Counted from the stretch's first letter, positions 55,720 to 64,000 are shown. The stretch is DNA of 64,000 bases from Streptacidiphilus sp. 4-A2 (GCA_014284505.1 JAAFYY010000001.1:1922001-1986000), one strand, 5' to 3'. Translations and numbers: made by a program. The notes: generated by a model not told the origin, from the letters alone.

Positions 55720-57069
55720 TCACACCCCCACCACGTCGAGCGGCTTGCCGACCAGGGCGGGGACCTCGGCCGACGGCTCGTCCTCGAAGAAGAACCTGCG
55801 CTCGCCGAAGGCCGGGACGAGCTGGTCGAACCAGGTGGCGGCCGGGTCGAACTTCGCATAGAAGGGCCGGCGCACCAGCTCGCCCCGGCGTGCCTGGAGG
55901 AACTGCAGGGCGAACACCTTCTCGCCCCGGATCGTCGGCACACCGTCGATGAGCACCTTGCCCGGGAAGGCGCTCATCGAGGGGCCGCGCACCGTCCGCG
56001 ACAGGCCGGAAACGGACGCGTAGGCCGTGCGGAAGATGTCGTACGCCTCGGTCAGCGGCAGCTCGAAGTAGGAGCGTGCGCCCGTGTCGCGCTCGACGAA
56101 CATGTAGTACGGGATGGCGCCCAGCTTCACGCCCAGGGTCCACAGCTCCCGCCACGCGGCCGGGTCGTCGTTGATGTGCCGCAGCACGGGTGACTGCATG
56201 CGGACCACGGCACCGGTCCCGATGATGCGCCGCAGCGCCTGCTGCGCGATGGCAGGACGCAGCTCGGCCGGGTGGTTGTAGTGGCCCATCAGCGCGAGGT
56301 GCTTTCCGGCGGCCACCACGCGCTCGAACAGGCGCATGAGGTCGTCGGCGTCCGGGTCGCCGGTGAAGCGCTGCGGCCAGTAGCCCACGGCCTTGGTGCC
56401 GATCCGGATGTTCTGGATGTGGCTCAGCTCGGGCGACAGCAGCGGTTCGAGGTACCGCTCCAGGTTCGCCGTCCGCATGATCATGGGGTCGCCCCGGTGA
56501 TCAGGACGTCGGTCACCTCGGGGTGCTGCTTGAGGTAGGCGGCCAGCCCCTCGGCGTCCCGGGCCGCGAAGTGCAGGTCCCCCCCCGACGAACTGCGGCC
56601 AGCGGAAGCAGAACGTGCAGTAGGCGTGGCAGGTCTGCCCCGCACTCGGGAAGAAGAGAACCGTCTCCGCGTACTTGTGCTGGATTCCCGGGACGACCTC
56701 TCCGTCCAGTTCCGGCACATTGTGCGTCAGCTGGCCGGCCGGGTGCGGGTTCATGCGCGAGCGGATCACGTAGATCTGCTTGGCCAGCTGCTGCTTGTCC
56801 CCGGACCGCAGGAGATCCTGGAGGGTGGCGTAGTCGTCCGGGGCCAGCATCGTCCGGTGCGGGAAGTTGAGCCGGAAGATCGGGTCGTCCGGGATGCGGT
56901 CCCAGTCGATGAGCTCGTCCAGTACGTATTGGTTTGTCCTGAACGGAAGCACATGGGAAACCACGTCGACCGCCTCACGGAGGTCGGCCGGAATACGGTC
57001 CCACTGTGGTGCCCGCTGAATCGACGAACGGTTGTAGGGCTTGTACTTGGCAGGGCTTGAACTACCCAT
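55720..57069 (-). CDS. KamA-family radical SAM aminomutase-like enzyme, substrate unknown
   Basis: ATG at 57069 (MGSSSPAKYKPYNRSSIQRA) has GAAGGGGA upstream. The cluster motif is GQTCHAYCTFCFRWPQF (CxxxCxxC). After an indel near 56590 come DVLITG and GDPMIMRTANLERYLEPLLS, then VRMQSPVLRHINDDPAAWRE and IPYYMFVERDTGARSYFELP, as in lysine 2,3-aminomutases. The PLP lysine is probably in FPGKVLIDGVP. The Asp that precedes the PGGGGK motif in true lysine 2,3-aminomutase and binds the substrate epsilon-amine is not seen; the stretch is GPSMSAFPGK. So the substrate is probably not lysine (inference). First gene of the operon, with a leader of about 175 bases. Confidence 0.85.
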   Translation of the reverse strand: MGSSSPAKYKPYNRSSIQRAPQWDRIPADLREAVDVVSHVLPFRTNQYVLDELIDWDRIPDDPIFRLNFPHRTMLAPDDYATLQDLLRSGDKQQLAKQIYVIRSRMNPHPAGQLTHNVPELDGEVVPGIQHKYAETVLFFPSAGQTCHAYCTFCFRWPQFVGGGPALRGPGRRGAGRLPQAAPRGDRRPDHRGDPMIMRTANLERYLEPLLSPELSHIQNIRIGTKAVGYWPQRFTGDPDADDLMRLFERVVAAGKHLALMGHYNHPAELRPAIAQQALRRIIGTGAVVRMQSPVLRHINDDPAAWRELWTLGVKLGAIPYYMFVERDTGARSYFELPLTEAYDIFRTAYASVSGLSRTVRGPSMSAFPGKVLIDGVPTIRGEKVFALQFLQARRGELVRRPFYAKFDPAATWFDQLVPAFGERRFFFEDEPSAEVPALVGKPLDVVGV

Positions 57070-57229
57070 GCAAATTCCCCTTCGAATGGTGGGACCGGGC
57101 ATCGAGGACCGCGACCTGCCACCGGCGCACGGGGCCGTCCGGCCGATCGACGAAGAAGGCCCGTGGACGCGGGGCCTCCGCACATTCCTGTTTCACCGCT
57201 CTCTGCGGACGGACGGAACACGGCTCCGC

Positions 57230-57368
57230 GGTTCCACCGTTCACCAACAAGAAGCTAGCCAGGGAGTCCGGGCGGGGGCAAATAGCTGGATCGCCCCAGT
57301 TATTCGGCCCTCGCATCAATGCGCTGAACCGGCCCGGTAAATAAATCATCTGCCATCTGCATCAATGC
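57230..57368 (-). promoter_or_regulatory. Promoter region of the radical SAM operon with shared element and palindromes
   Basis: On the minus strand TTGCCC (57281-57276), 18 bases, TAGCTT (57257-57252) forms the likely promoter. The surrounding ~92 bp match 49335-49432 in reverse orientation. The palindrome-like word GCATCAATGC occurs at 57313-57322 and again at 57359-57368, 46 bp apart, and in half form at 49335-49344. It is a good operator candidate lying upstream of -35, as for an activator. Confidence 0.72.
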
Positions 57369-57539
57369 GCGGGCAGATACCGGGGTGCGGTCGCCGGGCC
57401 GGGAGCGGTACGCACGCGAAGGTCGGCGCCGGAGCCGCACCCGGCCCGGGGCCGGTCGCCCCGGACCACAGGCGGGCGGGGAGCCGGCCGACGAGCCGCG
57501 CGGGGAGCCGGGCGGGGAGCCGGGCGGGTTCCGCTCCGT
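57369..57539. other. Spacer with short G-rich tandem repeats
   Basis: Between the operon promoter and the WD40 gene stop. At 57477-57532 the + strand repeats cggggagccgg-type units of 11-13 bp. No gene or clear terminator with a closed loop is visible. Confidence 0.4.
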
Positions 57540-59377
57540 CTACCGGAGACGGTCCAGGGCCAGGCCCCAGGCGGTGGAACCGTCGGCGCCGGCCAGGAGC
57601 AGCAGGCCGTCGTGGGTGAGCGCGGCCGCCTGGTAGCGGTACGGGAGCGGTGTGGCGGTCATCCGTCCGGTCGCCAGTGACCACAGGTGCAGCCGCTGGT
57701 CGGACCAGACGACGGCGAGCACCGGACCGGCCTGGGTGTCGGCCAGGGCGAGGGCGAGCGGCAGCGCGGGGCGGGCCTCGACCGGCTGCGGCATGGGTGC
57801 GGCGGTGACGGAGTCCCACAGGCGCACCGTGCCGTCGAGGCCGCCGGTCACCACCAGGGTGGTGGTACCGGGCAGGTCCAGGCAGGCCAGCGCGGCGACC
57901 GGGCCCGTGCATCCGCCGGCTGTGGACCGGCCGGGCGGCGGCGTCCCCGGCAGCCGGCCCGGCGTCCGGCCCGTCGGCGCCGGACAGCGGCCACAGATGG
58001 AGGTACCCGTCGGCGTCCCCGACCGCCGCATGGCGGCTGCCCGCAGCCACCGCGACCGCCCTGGACGGTACCGGGCCCAGCAGCGAGGCATGGTGATGCC
58101 GCATCAGCCGGACGGCGCCGGGCGGCAGCGGAACACCGGCCGCGGGGCTGCCGGTCCCGGCTCGGTGTGGAGCAGACCGTCCCGGTCCAGCAGCAGCAGC
58201 CAGTGCGGGCCGAGTGCGGCCAGGCCCGCGACGTCCGAGACCCGTTCGGTGTCCAGGCGGCGCTGCGCCGCCGGGTGGCCGGGGTCGCGTTCGGTGAGTC
58301 GGCCCAGGAAGTCGGCACTGACCAGCGACACCGCCGCGGGGGCGGTCGGCGGCGCGGGCCGCAGCGTGAGTGCGGCGGCGGGCGCGCCGGGGAGCGACCA
58401 ACGCGCGTCCAGTGGTGCCGGCCGGCCGGGATGGCCAGGAAGTCGGCGAGTCTGGGGTCCTGACCCAGAGCCACGGCGTGCAGCAAGCGCCGCGCGGGCG
58501 CTGACCGGCAGCCCGGCTCGGACAGGGCCGGTGCGGCCTGCTGCCACACCTGGCGCAGCCTCCCGGGCATGTGCAGCGACGGGTCGGCGGTCGCGGCGGT
58601 GATCGCGGTCACCGGGCCGTGGATCAGGTATCCGGGGTCGGCCAGCAGCGCCGCGGCCCGGCCCGGGGCCTGCCCGCGGCCAGGGCCCGGTCCAGCGCGT
58701 CCCGGCAGTCCTCGGCCGTCGCCCGGGACCAGTCGCTGCCGGGCGCGGGATACGCCGGTGCGGAAGGCGTCGCGGACACCGGCTGCGGCTGCGTGGGCGG
58801 CTGCGGCGGCGCGGGCGGCTGGGGCGACGCGGGCGGCTGCGGCGCGGGGCGCTGCGGCAGGTCCACGAGGTGCGTCCCGGCGGCATGCCAGGGGCCCCGC
58901 CCAGCAGGTCCACGCTGTCCGTCTCCACCACGGCGCGGACCTGCGGCAGCGCCAGCAGCGGCCGGAGCGCTCGTCGACCACGGTCCGCGGCCCGGCGGTG
59001 GACTGGGTCGCCCGGTGCCCGGCGCGGTGCAGGTCGGCGAGGAGCAGCAGCACCTGGCGCGGGTCGGCGGCCAGGCGTTCGAGCAGGGCGGGCGGGTCCA
59101 GTGGCCCGTAGCCGAGGTGGCGGCCCAGCTGCCAGCAGAGGGTGCGCACGGTCTGGCCCTCGGCCAGACCCAGGGCGTGGATGTCGGGGCCCTGTCCGGC
59201 GGCGGACCGCGCGAGCAGCCAGGCGAGCAGGGCGCTCTTCCCGCTGCCCGGGCCGCCGGCCACGACGCAGAGCCGGGGTGCGCCGGGCGCGTCGTCGGCG
59301 GCCCAGCGGGCCAGGCTGTGGGCTGCCGCCTCGGGTATGCCGGTGGGAACGGGTGTGGGCCCGGCCGGGTGGCTCAT
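57540..59377 (-). CDS. STAND-like P-loop NTPase with WD40 propeller (frameshifted)
   Basis: ATG at 59377 overlaps the previous stop (ATGA). The N-terminal NTPase has RLCVVAGGPGSGKSALLAWL (Walker A) and QVLLLLADLHRAG (possible Walker B). A Pro/Gln-rich linker follows (PQRPAPQPPASPQPPAPPQP). A helical middle has SLHMPGRLRQVWQQAAPALS. The C-terminal half shows WD40 blades such as VVTGGLDGTVRLWDSVTAAP, WSDQRLHLWSLATGRM and ALTHDGLLLLAGADGSTAWG. Indels are frequent (for example near 58970, 58890, 58660, 58420). It belongs to the toxin-immunity locus by overlap and may sense or scaffold in that system. Its biochemical role is unknown. Confidence 0.75.
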
Positions 59378-60237
59378 CGGCCCTGTTCGGCCTGCGCGGC
59401 GGCCTCGCGCAGCCGGCGCAGGCTGTCGGCGCGCTGCCGCGCGTCGTCCCCGTAGGGGAAGTTGTGGGTCAGCCGGGCGTCCGGGAACTGCTGCTTGAGC
59501 CAGAGCGAGCAGTAGTGGCCGGGAAGGAAGCAGGCCTGGAGCTCGGTGTGGATGCGGGTGACCTGCTGCGGTTGCACCCCTGCCGCCCGGAGCGCCGCCC
59601 AGGTGCGCTGCTCGGCGTGGACGCAGACCGATCCGGCCTGGGAGAGGATCTGGCTCTCGCCGGTCGCTGTGGTGTATTCGAAGGCGGCGTAGCTGCGCTC
59701 GCCGGCGGTGGTGCGGATGTCCTCCAGGACCAGCGGCCACCAGTTGCCGGGGTCGGCGAAAGCGGCCGGGTCGGCGGTGTGCAGCCGCTCGCTGGTGCCG
59801 CGGAAGGCCTGGGCTGCCTCGGCCGGGTCGTCGGTGCGGGTGACCACCTCAAGCAGGAGGTCCAGCTCCAGCAGGCCCGCGGCGAAGGCGGCCGCGGTGG
59901 TGCTGACGAACCGCAGTGGCTCGCGGTAGCCGATCAGCAGGCCCAGCACGGCGCCGTCGGTGCCGACGCAGAGGTCGAAGGCGCGGTCGGAGCCCAGCCG
60001 GGCCCAGGACCGCTGTTCGGGGGCGACGGTGCGGCCGATGAAGTGGGCGTACTCGGCGAGGGCGACGGGTTCCTCGGGGCCGGTGTGGAAGTAGGGCAGC
60101 AGCCGGCCGGGCAGCACCAGGTCCGCGAGCCGCGGCCCGCTGTCCGGGCCGGAGCCGAAGCTGCGGACCCCGGTCCCGCCGAAGCGCTCGGTGAGGCGTT
60201 CGCTGATGCCTGGCGAGGGCTGGGGAGGCGTCGTCAT
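59374..60237 (-). CDS. SUKH-4 domain fused to a deaminase-like C-terminal domain
   Basis: An intact frame from ATG 60237 with AGGAG 9 bases upstream, 287 residues. The first ~150 residues (LADLVLPGRLLPYFHTGP, RLGSDRAFDLCVGTDGAVLG, LRFVSTTAAAFAAGLLELDL) match SUKH-4 immunity proteins. The C-terminal ~110 residues hold VTRIHTELQACFLPGHYCSL and FPDARLTHNFPYG. Here His-Thr-Glu and the paired Cys look like a zinc-dependent nucleic-acid/nucleotide deaminase core. It lies between a SUKH-4 gene and the P-loop/WD40 gene. Whether the deaminase part is active or a decoy cannot be told. Confidence 0.72.
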   Translation of the reverse strand: MTTPPQPSPGISERLTERFGGTGVRSFGSGPDSGPRLADLVLPGRLLPYFHTGPEEPVALAEYAHFIGRTVAPEQRSWARLGSDRAFDLCVGTDGAVLGLLIGYREPLRFVSTTAAAFAAGLLELDLLLEVVTRTDDPAEAAQAFRGTSERLHTADPAAFADPGNWWPLVLEDIRTTAGERSYAAFEYTTATGESQILSQAGSVCVHAEQRTWAALRAAGVQPQQVTRIHTELQACFLPGHYCSLWLKQQFPDARLTHNFPYGDDARQRADSLRRLREAAAQAEQGR

Positions 60238-60337
60238 CCTGGGTTCTCCTGGCTGCCTGGCCGGCACTGGTGCCCGTGCCCGTGCGGAAGAGCGAAAGAG
60301 CGAAAGAGCGGAAGATCGGCTCGGTGGGGAGCGCGGA

Positions 60338-60910
60338 CTACTGGAGTTTGCGCTCCACGTCGGTGAGCACCCGGTGCCAGGCGGAGTCCGGGGAGGCGAG
60401 GGCGGCCGGGTCAATGCCCTCCATCACCGCTTTGAGCCGCTCCTCGGCATCGGGGTCGTAGCTGTCGCCCGCCGCCTCGAAGTCGTAGTTGGGGCGCTCC
60501 TGCTCCAGGGCGACCAGGAAGCAGGCAAGTTCGTCGAGACCGGTGTTGAGCAGGCAGGGCATGGCGCCGCTCTCCGGAATGCAGTAGACGGCGCCGTCCA
60601 GCACGTCGACCGCGACATTGTCGTAGCCGATGCTGCCCACGGTCATCCAGCTCGCGGTCGCCTGCGGAATCCCCGGGTACTTGGCGGCGAGCCTGGTCGC
60701 GCCCTCCGGGCCGACGAGGGTGACCTCGCCCTCCTCCAGCGACTCGTCCAGCTCCAGCCAGCGGCCGTACTGGTTCGGCAGGCCGACCTCGCCGAGGAAG
60801 GCCCGGGTGCGGGGGTGCGGCACCGCGGCGAGTGCCCCGGCGTCCAGGGTGACCAGGTCCTCCTCCCCGAAGACCGATTCCATCAGTTCCCGATCCATCC
60901 GAGAGGTCAT
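60338..60910 (-). CDS. SUKH-4 family immunity protein
   Basis: An intact 190-residue frame from ATG 60910. It reads AFLGEVGLPNQYGRWLELDE, then YPGIPQATASWMTVGSIGYD and VAVDVLDGAVYCIPESGAMP, with LLNTGLDELACFLVALEQE. This is the SUKH/SMI1-KNR4 superfamily layout of SUKH-4 proteins that neutralise polymorphic toxins. It follows the toxin gene by 48 bp, the usual toxin-immunity order. A short gcgaaaga repeat lies in the gap to the next gene (60290-60315). Confidence 0.85.
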   Translation of the reverse strand: MTSRMDRELMESVFGEEDLVTLDAGALAAVPHPRTRAFLGEVGLPNQYGRWLELDESLEEGEVTLVGPEGATRLAAKYPGIPQATASWMTVGSIGYDNVAVDVLDGAVYCIPESGAMPCLLNTGLDELACFLVALEQERPNYDFEAAGDSYDPDAEERLKAVMEGIDPAALASPDSAWHRVLTDVERKLQ

Positions 60911-60958
60911 GCGCCGCTTGTTCCTTCCCCTGGTCCCGTCCGGGCATCATGCCACATA

Positions 60959-61886
60959 TCAGTTCCCCATGAGCGGGCGCAGCGGATGCCTTGAGGGTAT
61001 GCGGACTTGGGGAATGATGCGGTCGAGGTGGTCCTGCATCGCCCTGTTTCCGATTGCCATGTGGACTCGTTTGCTGGAACCGAATTCGACGCTGTGCGAG
61101 ATCTTCGCACCGGCAGCCATTTATTGACCCAGGCCCGCAGTCGCTGCTCCCGCTGCACGGCTCGCGTTCGGTGTAGAGCGCTTTGACGTGGTCTCCGGTG
61201 CCGTTCTGCAGAAAAGGTATGCCGAGGTTCTTCTCGGAATGGTAGGGCCGACTGCTGCGGCCGACCAGGATGAATGAGCGGGCGTCGTCCCCGCTGCCGC
61301 TCCGGCGCGGACCGCCGCGTAGTTGTTGCTGGTGAAGTCCATTTCACCGGTCTTCTTGTTGTACGTGTAGTTGCCGTAGCTCCCGTCCTCGTGGCGGCGA
61401 GCTGGGTGGCCCGGGAGAGCTCGTCGTCGTTGAACGGCACCTGTTCCGAATCCGCCCGGGGCCGTTCGTCCCTGGGGGTGTCGTCGTGGTCCCAGGAATA
61501 CGGGTTGTCCGGGTTCTTGGGGGTCTGCCGACGGCGTCGTGACTGTTGAGATTGAGTGAGTCGCCGAGGATCTCCCGGTCCTCGTCGGTGAGCGCGGCCG
61601 GTCCGTCAGGGGTCAGCCGCTCGATGACCTTGTTGTCCTTCATCCGGTAGACCGGGGTCTCCCCCAGTCCGGCGCGCAGCTCGGCCTGGGTGGGCTGCGG
61701 CTCGTGGATCTGGTGGACATGCTCCACCGTGCTGGACTCGTTGTCGGCGACCTGGTCGGCGATCTGACCGGTCTTGTCCTCGGTGTCCTTGAGGATGTCG
61801 TGGTAGGCGCCGCTGAAGTCCTTGGCCAGGCTCTGCTCGGTCTTCTTGGCGACCTCGTCGAGGGCGTCGGATACGGGGCCGCTCAT
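60959..61886 (-). CDS. Polymorphic toxin with C-terminal nucleic-acid deaminase-like domain (frameshifted)
   Basis: ATG at 61886 overlaps the carrier gene stop. The N-terminal part is charged and helical (MSGPVSDALDEVAKKTEQSL, KDNKVIERLTPDGPAALTDE). After indels near 61530, 61400, 61290 and 61110 the restored C-terminal domain reads SFILVGRSSRPYHSEKNLGI, then HVKALYTEREPCSGSSDCG, WVNKWL, and KISHSVEFGSSKRVHMAIGN to the stop at 60959. His-Ser-Glu and Pro-Cys with a downstream Cys are the deaminase zinc and proton-shuttle motifs of secreted bacterial toxins. It is followed by its SUKH-4 immunity gene. Which base or nucleotide it attacks is unknown. Confidence 0.72.
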
Positions 61887-62604
61887 GTGAAGTCGAGTCC
61901 TGCGATGTTGGCGGACAGGGTGCCGGCGTGGCCCTGGACGGTCTGGGCGTGCTGGGCGAAGGTCTTGGCGTGGGTGCGCAGGACGGTGGGGTCGATGGCG
62001 AAACCGTCGCCGATGCCGTTGCCGGACACCCCGAGCATGTCCTCCAGCGCGGCGTAGGTCATGCCGGACACGGCCTTCTCGACGATGCCGAGCAGGGGGG
62101 TCAGTCCGGCCTGGATGACCTCACCGAGGAGGTACTGGACGAGTTGCTGTTCGAGGAAGTCGACGGCCTGTTCGGCGCCCTCGACCACCAGCGCCTCGGC
62201 GGCCTCGGCCAGGCCGAAGGTGGCCACCGCGGCGGCCTGGTCGGCGACGAAGGACACGGCCATGAGGGTGAGTTCGCCGATGCACTGGAGTTTCAAGGTC
62301 ACGATGTAGTCGGCGGCCGCGTCCAGCGCGCCGGCCAGGGTGCCGCAGGCGGAGAGCAGGTCGCTCATGTGACCCTGGGACAGATGGGCCCATTTCGACA
62401 CCAGCAGGTCGTAGGAGTTGGCCTGGTAGGCGGCGCCCATCGCCTGGACGGTGGCCGTGGCCTGCTGGTGGGTGTCCTCGATACTGCTCGCGAAGGTCCG
62501 CACATGGGTGGCGAACTCACGCACCGTGTCCTCGTTGACCTGGGGCCACTTCACCCGATGAACTGCAGGAACGACACCACCTCACCGGGCAGCTCGATCG
62601 CCAT
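61883..62604 (-). CDS. WXG/ESX-associated carrier-like protein of the toxin locus (one frameshift)
   Basis: I place the start at ATG 62604 (MAIELPGEVVSFLQFIG). One missing G near 62556 then gives VKWPQVNEDTVREFATHVRT. Without it the gene would start at the overlapping GTG 62554. The helical first 100 residues (SSIEDTHQQATATVQAMGAA, LVSKWAHLSQGHMSDLLSAC) resemble WXG100-like heads of toxins delivered by type VII secretion in actinomycetes. A hydrophobic middle (LTLMAVSFVADQAAAVATFG) follows. It ends AGTLSANIAGLDFT at 61883, overlapping the toxin start. Confidence 0.7.
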
Positions 62605-62798
62605 TCCGTACCCCCGTACGTGCTTGCTCCACAGACACCGTCTCGGCAGCACGCTACCAACACCGGCGCTGTCCGCGCCCGTGCCGGATCCGCCCGGCCT
62701 TCGGATCCGCACGTCGTCCGGTGCAACCTTCCGGGCCGGCCGGAGGTGAGTACGGGCAGAGGGACGAACCAGGAAGTGACCAGGGGACCACGAATCGC
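62605..62798. other. Divergent promoter gap between toxin locus and sigma-factor gene
   Basis: These 194 bp must carry promoters for the leftward toxin operon and the rightward ECF sigma gene. No palindrome or convincing -35/-10 pair stands out. On the minus side a G-rich ribosome site (GGGGGTACGGA) precedes the ATG at 62604. Confidence 0.35.
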
Positions 62799-63427
62799 AT
62801 GGCAGTGAATGGAATGACCGCTGCGGCACCACCGAGGGCGGTGACCGACCTGTCGGACCGGGCGATGGACTTCGAGGCATTCGCGGCCGCGCGCTGGCCG
62901 CGACTTGTCCGGACCGCGTACCTGCTGACCGGGGATCACCACGAGGCCGAGGACCTGGTGCAGGCGACGCTGGCGAAGGTCTTCACCGGCTGGTCCCGGA
63001 TCCGTCGTCTGGACGAACCGGACGCCTATGTGCACCGGGCGCTGATCAACAACAACCTGAGCCGGTACCGGCGGCGCCGGGTCCTCCAGTTCCTCACCCC
63101 GGTGCTGCCGGAGCGGGCCGGGGCGGAGCCGGCGGACGGCGGGATCCGCGCCGTCGAGGCGAGGTCGGAGCTGATCCGGGCCCTCACCCAGCTGCCGCCC
63201 GGCAACGGGCGGTGGTGGTGCTGCGGTACTGGGACGACCTGAGCGAGCAGCAGACGGCCGAGGCACTCGGGTGCTCGGTGGGGAATGTGAAGAGCCAGGC
63301 CAGCCGGGGGCTGGCAAAACTGCGCGCCCATCCGGCGCTGGCCGGGTACTCCGGTGGGAGCGGGCCCGGCCGCATGGGCGGCGACGGCATGGACATCAGC
63401 GACAACACGGATGGAGGTGGCAAGTGA
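62799..63427 (+). CDS. ECF sigma factor, SigE-like subfamily (frameshifted)
   Basis: ATG at 62799 (MAVNGMTAAAPPRAV); ATG 62814 is possible. Sigma region 2 is FEAFAAARWPRLVRTAYLLT, GDHHEAEDLVQATLAKVFTG and EPDAYVHRALINNNLSRYRR. After an indel near 63205 region 4 is VVVLRYWDDLSEQQTAEALG and CSVGNVKSQASRGLAKLRAH. This is the SigE-family (50-type) ECF pattern common in streptomycetes. Its stop overlaps the start of the next gene, the usual place for the regulator of such a sigma factor. Confidence 0.9.
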
Positions 63428-64000
63428 GGGACACCGAGGACATGGTGCGCGGCGCCCTGCGCGCCGAGCTGGCCGGGGTCGAGCCGGGCGCATGGCCGGC
63501 CGGGGCCGTCCGCGAGCGGGCGCGGCGCGGCAGCGCGGGCTCCGGGCGGTACGGGCGCTGACCGGCGCGGCGGTGGTGGCCGGGGTCGCCCTCGGCGCGG
63601 GGGCGCTGTCGTCCGGCTGGGGCAGCGGCGGGGAACAGGTCGGCGCGGCGTCGGCGGGTGTCCTGCCGACCGGGACGCCCCCGGCGGTGGTGGCGGTACG
63701 GCCGGGCCAGGAGGTGCAGCTGGGGCAGGGCGACTGGATGTCGCTGACCTCGGACCAGATCTGCACCCACATCGTGGCCGCGTACGGCAACGGCCCGGGC
63801 TGCGGCGGGTACAGCTGGGCGGCGGGGTCGACCGGGATCGCCCTCCAGTACGAGGAAGGCGTCTACCAGCCGGTGTACCACGGCTCGGAGCAGGTGACCC
63901 GGCTGACCGTCGACGTGGACGGAACCACCTACTGGGCCACGCCGGTGGTGCTCGCCGGCGCCCACAGCTACACGACCGGATATGTCCGGGCCCCGCTGCC
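63424..64000 (+). CDS. Membrane-anchored protein partner of the ECF sigma factor (3' end outside window)
   Basis: GTG at 63424 overlaps the sigma stop. The start is VRDTEDMVRGALRAELAGVE. An indel near 63530 then gives LTGAAVVAGVALGAGALSSG, one membrane segment after about 45 cytoplasmic residues. The outside part is VAVRPGQEVQLGQGDWMSLT, CTHIVAAYGNGPGCGGYSW and TRLTVDVDGTTYWATPVVLA, and is still open at the edge. Position and topology suggest an anti-sigma-like or co-regulated surface protein. No zinc-finger anti-sigma motif (HxxxCxxC) is visible. Confidence 0.7.

Noticed and set aside
55720..57069. The radical SAM aminomutase as a supplier of beta-amino acid to the NRPS
   Set aside because: It is more than 26 kb away, has its own promoter, regulator and exporter, and is separated by an unrelated surface operon.
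62551..62604. A separate 17-residue peptide gene (MAIELPGEVVSFLQFIG)
   Set aside because: Its end overlaps the next start, and adding one G joins it to a protein whose family-like N-terminus it completes.

Overview
The window is high-GC actinomycete DNA, most likely Streptomyces or a close relative such as Kitasatospora. The evidence is the strong G/C third-position bias, GTG starts, ATGA/GTGA gene overlaps, a SARP regulator, MbtH, SpoIIE-type phosphatases and SUKH toxin systems. Nearly every long gene is broken by single-base insertions or deletions, while the conserved family sequence carries on in another frame. I read these as uncorrected assembly errors, worst inside near-identical repeats, so coordinates below span the restored genes.

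Positions 1-33.5 kb hold a non-ribosomal peptide cluster. Transcribed leftwards from 28.96 kb are three assembly-line NRPS genes: A-PCP-C-A-PCP-C-A-PCP, then C-A-PCP-C-A-PCP-E, then C-PCP-C-A-PCP-TE. Module 6 has no adenylation domain. A free-standing A-PCP protein (4.6-7.1 kb) probably charges it in trans. Downstream of that gene come a SyrP-like hydroxylase, an SbnB/SbnA pair for 2,3-diaminopropionate, MbtH, a YbaK-type editing protein and an AsnO-like beta-hydroxylase that runs off the left edge. Rightwards from 29.1 kb lie two ABC exporters flanking a type II thioesterase. A small membrane protein and a large SARP-NB-ARC-TPR activator follow on the other strand. Specificity residues suggest module 2 takes Asn/Asp, modules 4 and 5 take Phe (residue 5 then epimerised) and module 7 takes a Trp-like residue, giving a heptapeptide. 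Modules 4 and 5, plus part of the C domain of module 3, are near-identical copies with unusual codon use.

Positions 37.8-46.0 kb hold a tightly overlapping five-gene cell-surface operon. It encodes a GT2-GtrA-HprK-like fusion, a polytopic glycosyltransferase, a secreted phosphoesterase, a His/Pro-rich repeat surface protein and a membrane-anchored GH99-like protein. A PAS-GAF-SpoIIE-HATPase regulator and a PNPOx-family protein follow.

Positions 49.3-57.4 kb form an uncharacterised metabolic unit. A leftward operon encodes a lysine-2,3-aminomutase-like radical SAM enzyme, a metallo-beta-lactamase-fold hydrolase, an FAD/NAD(P)-binding protein, a cupin and a VOC-fold protein. A LysR regulator and a rightward MFS exporter complete it. 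The promoter regions of the operon and of the exporter gene share an element of about 92 bp, so the two ends are probably co-regulated.

Positions 57.5-62.6 kb encode a polymorphic toxin locus: a carrier-like protein, a deaminase-like toxin, a SUKH-4 immunity protein, a SUKH-4/deaminase-like fusion and a P-loop/WD40 protein. The window ends with an ECF sigma factor and its partially visible membrane-protein partner.
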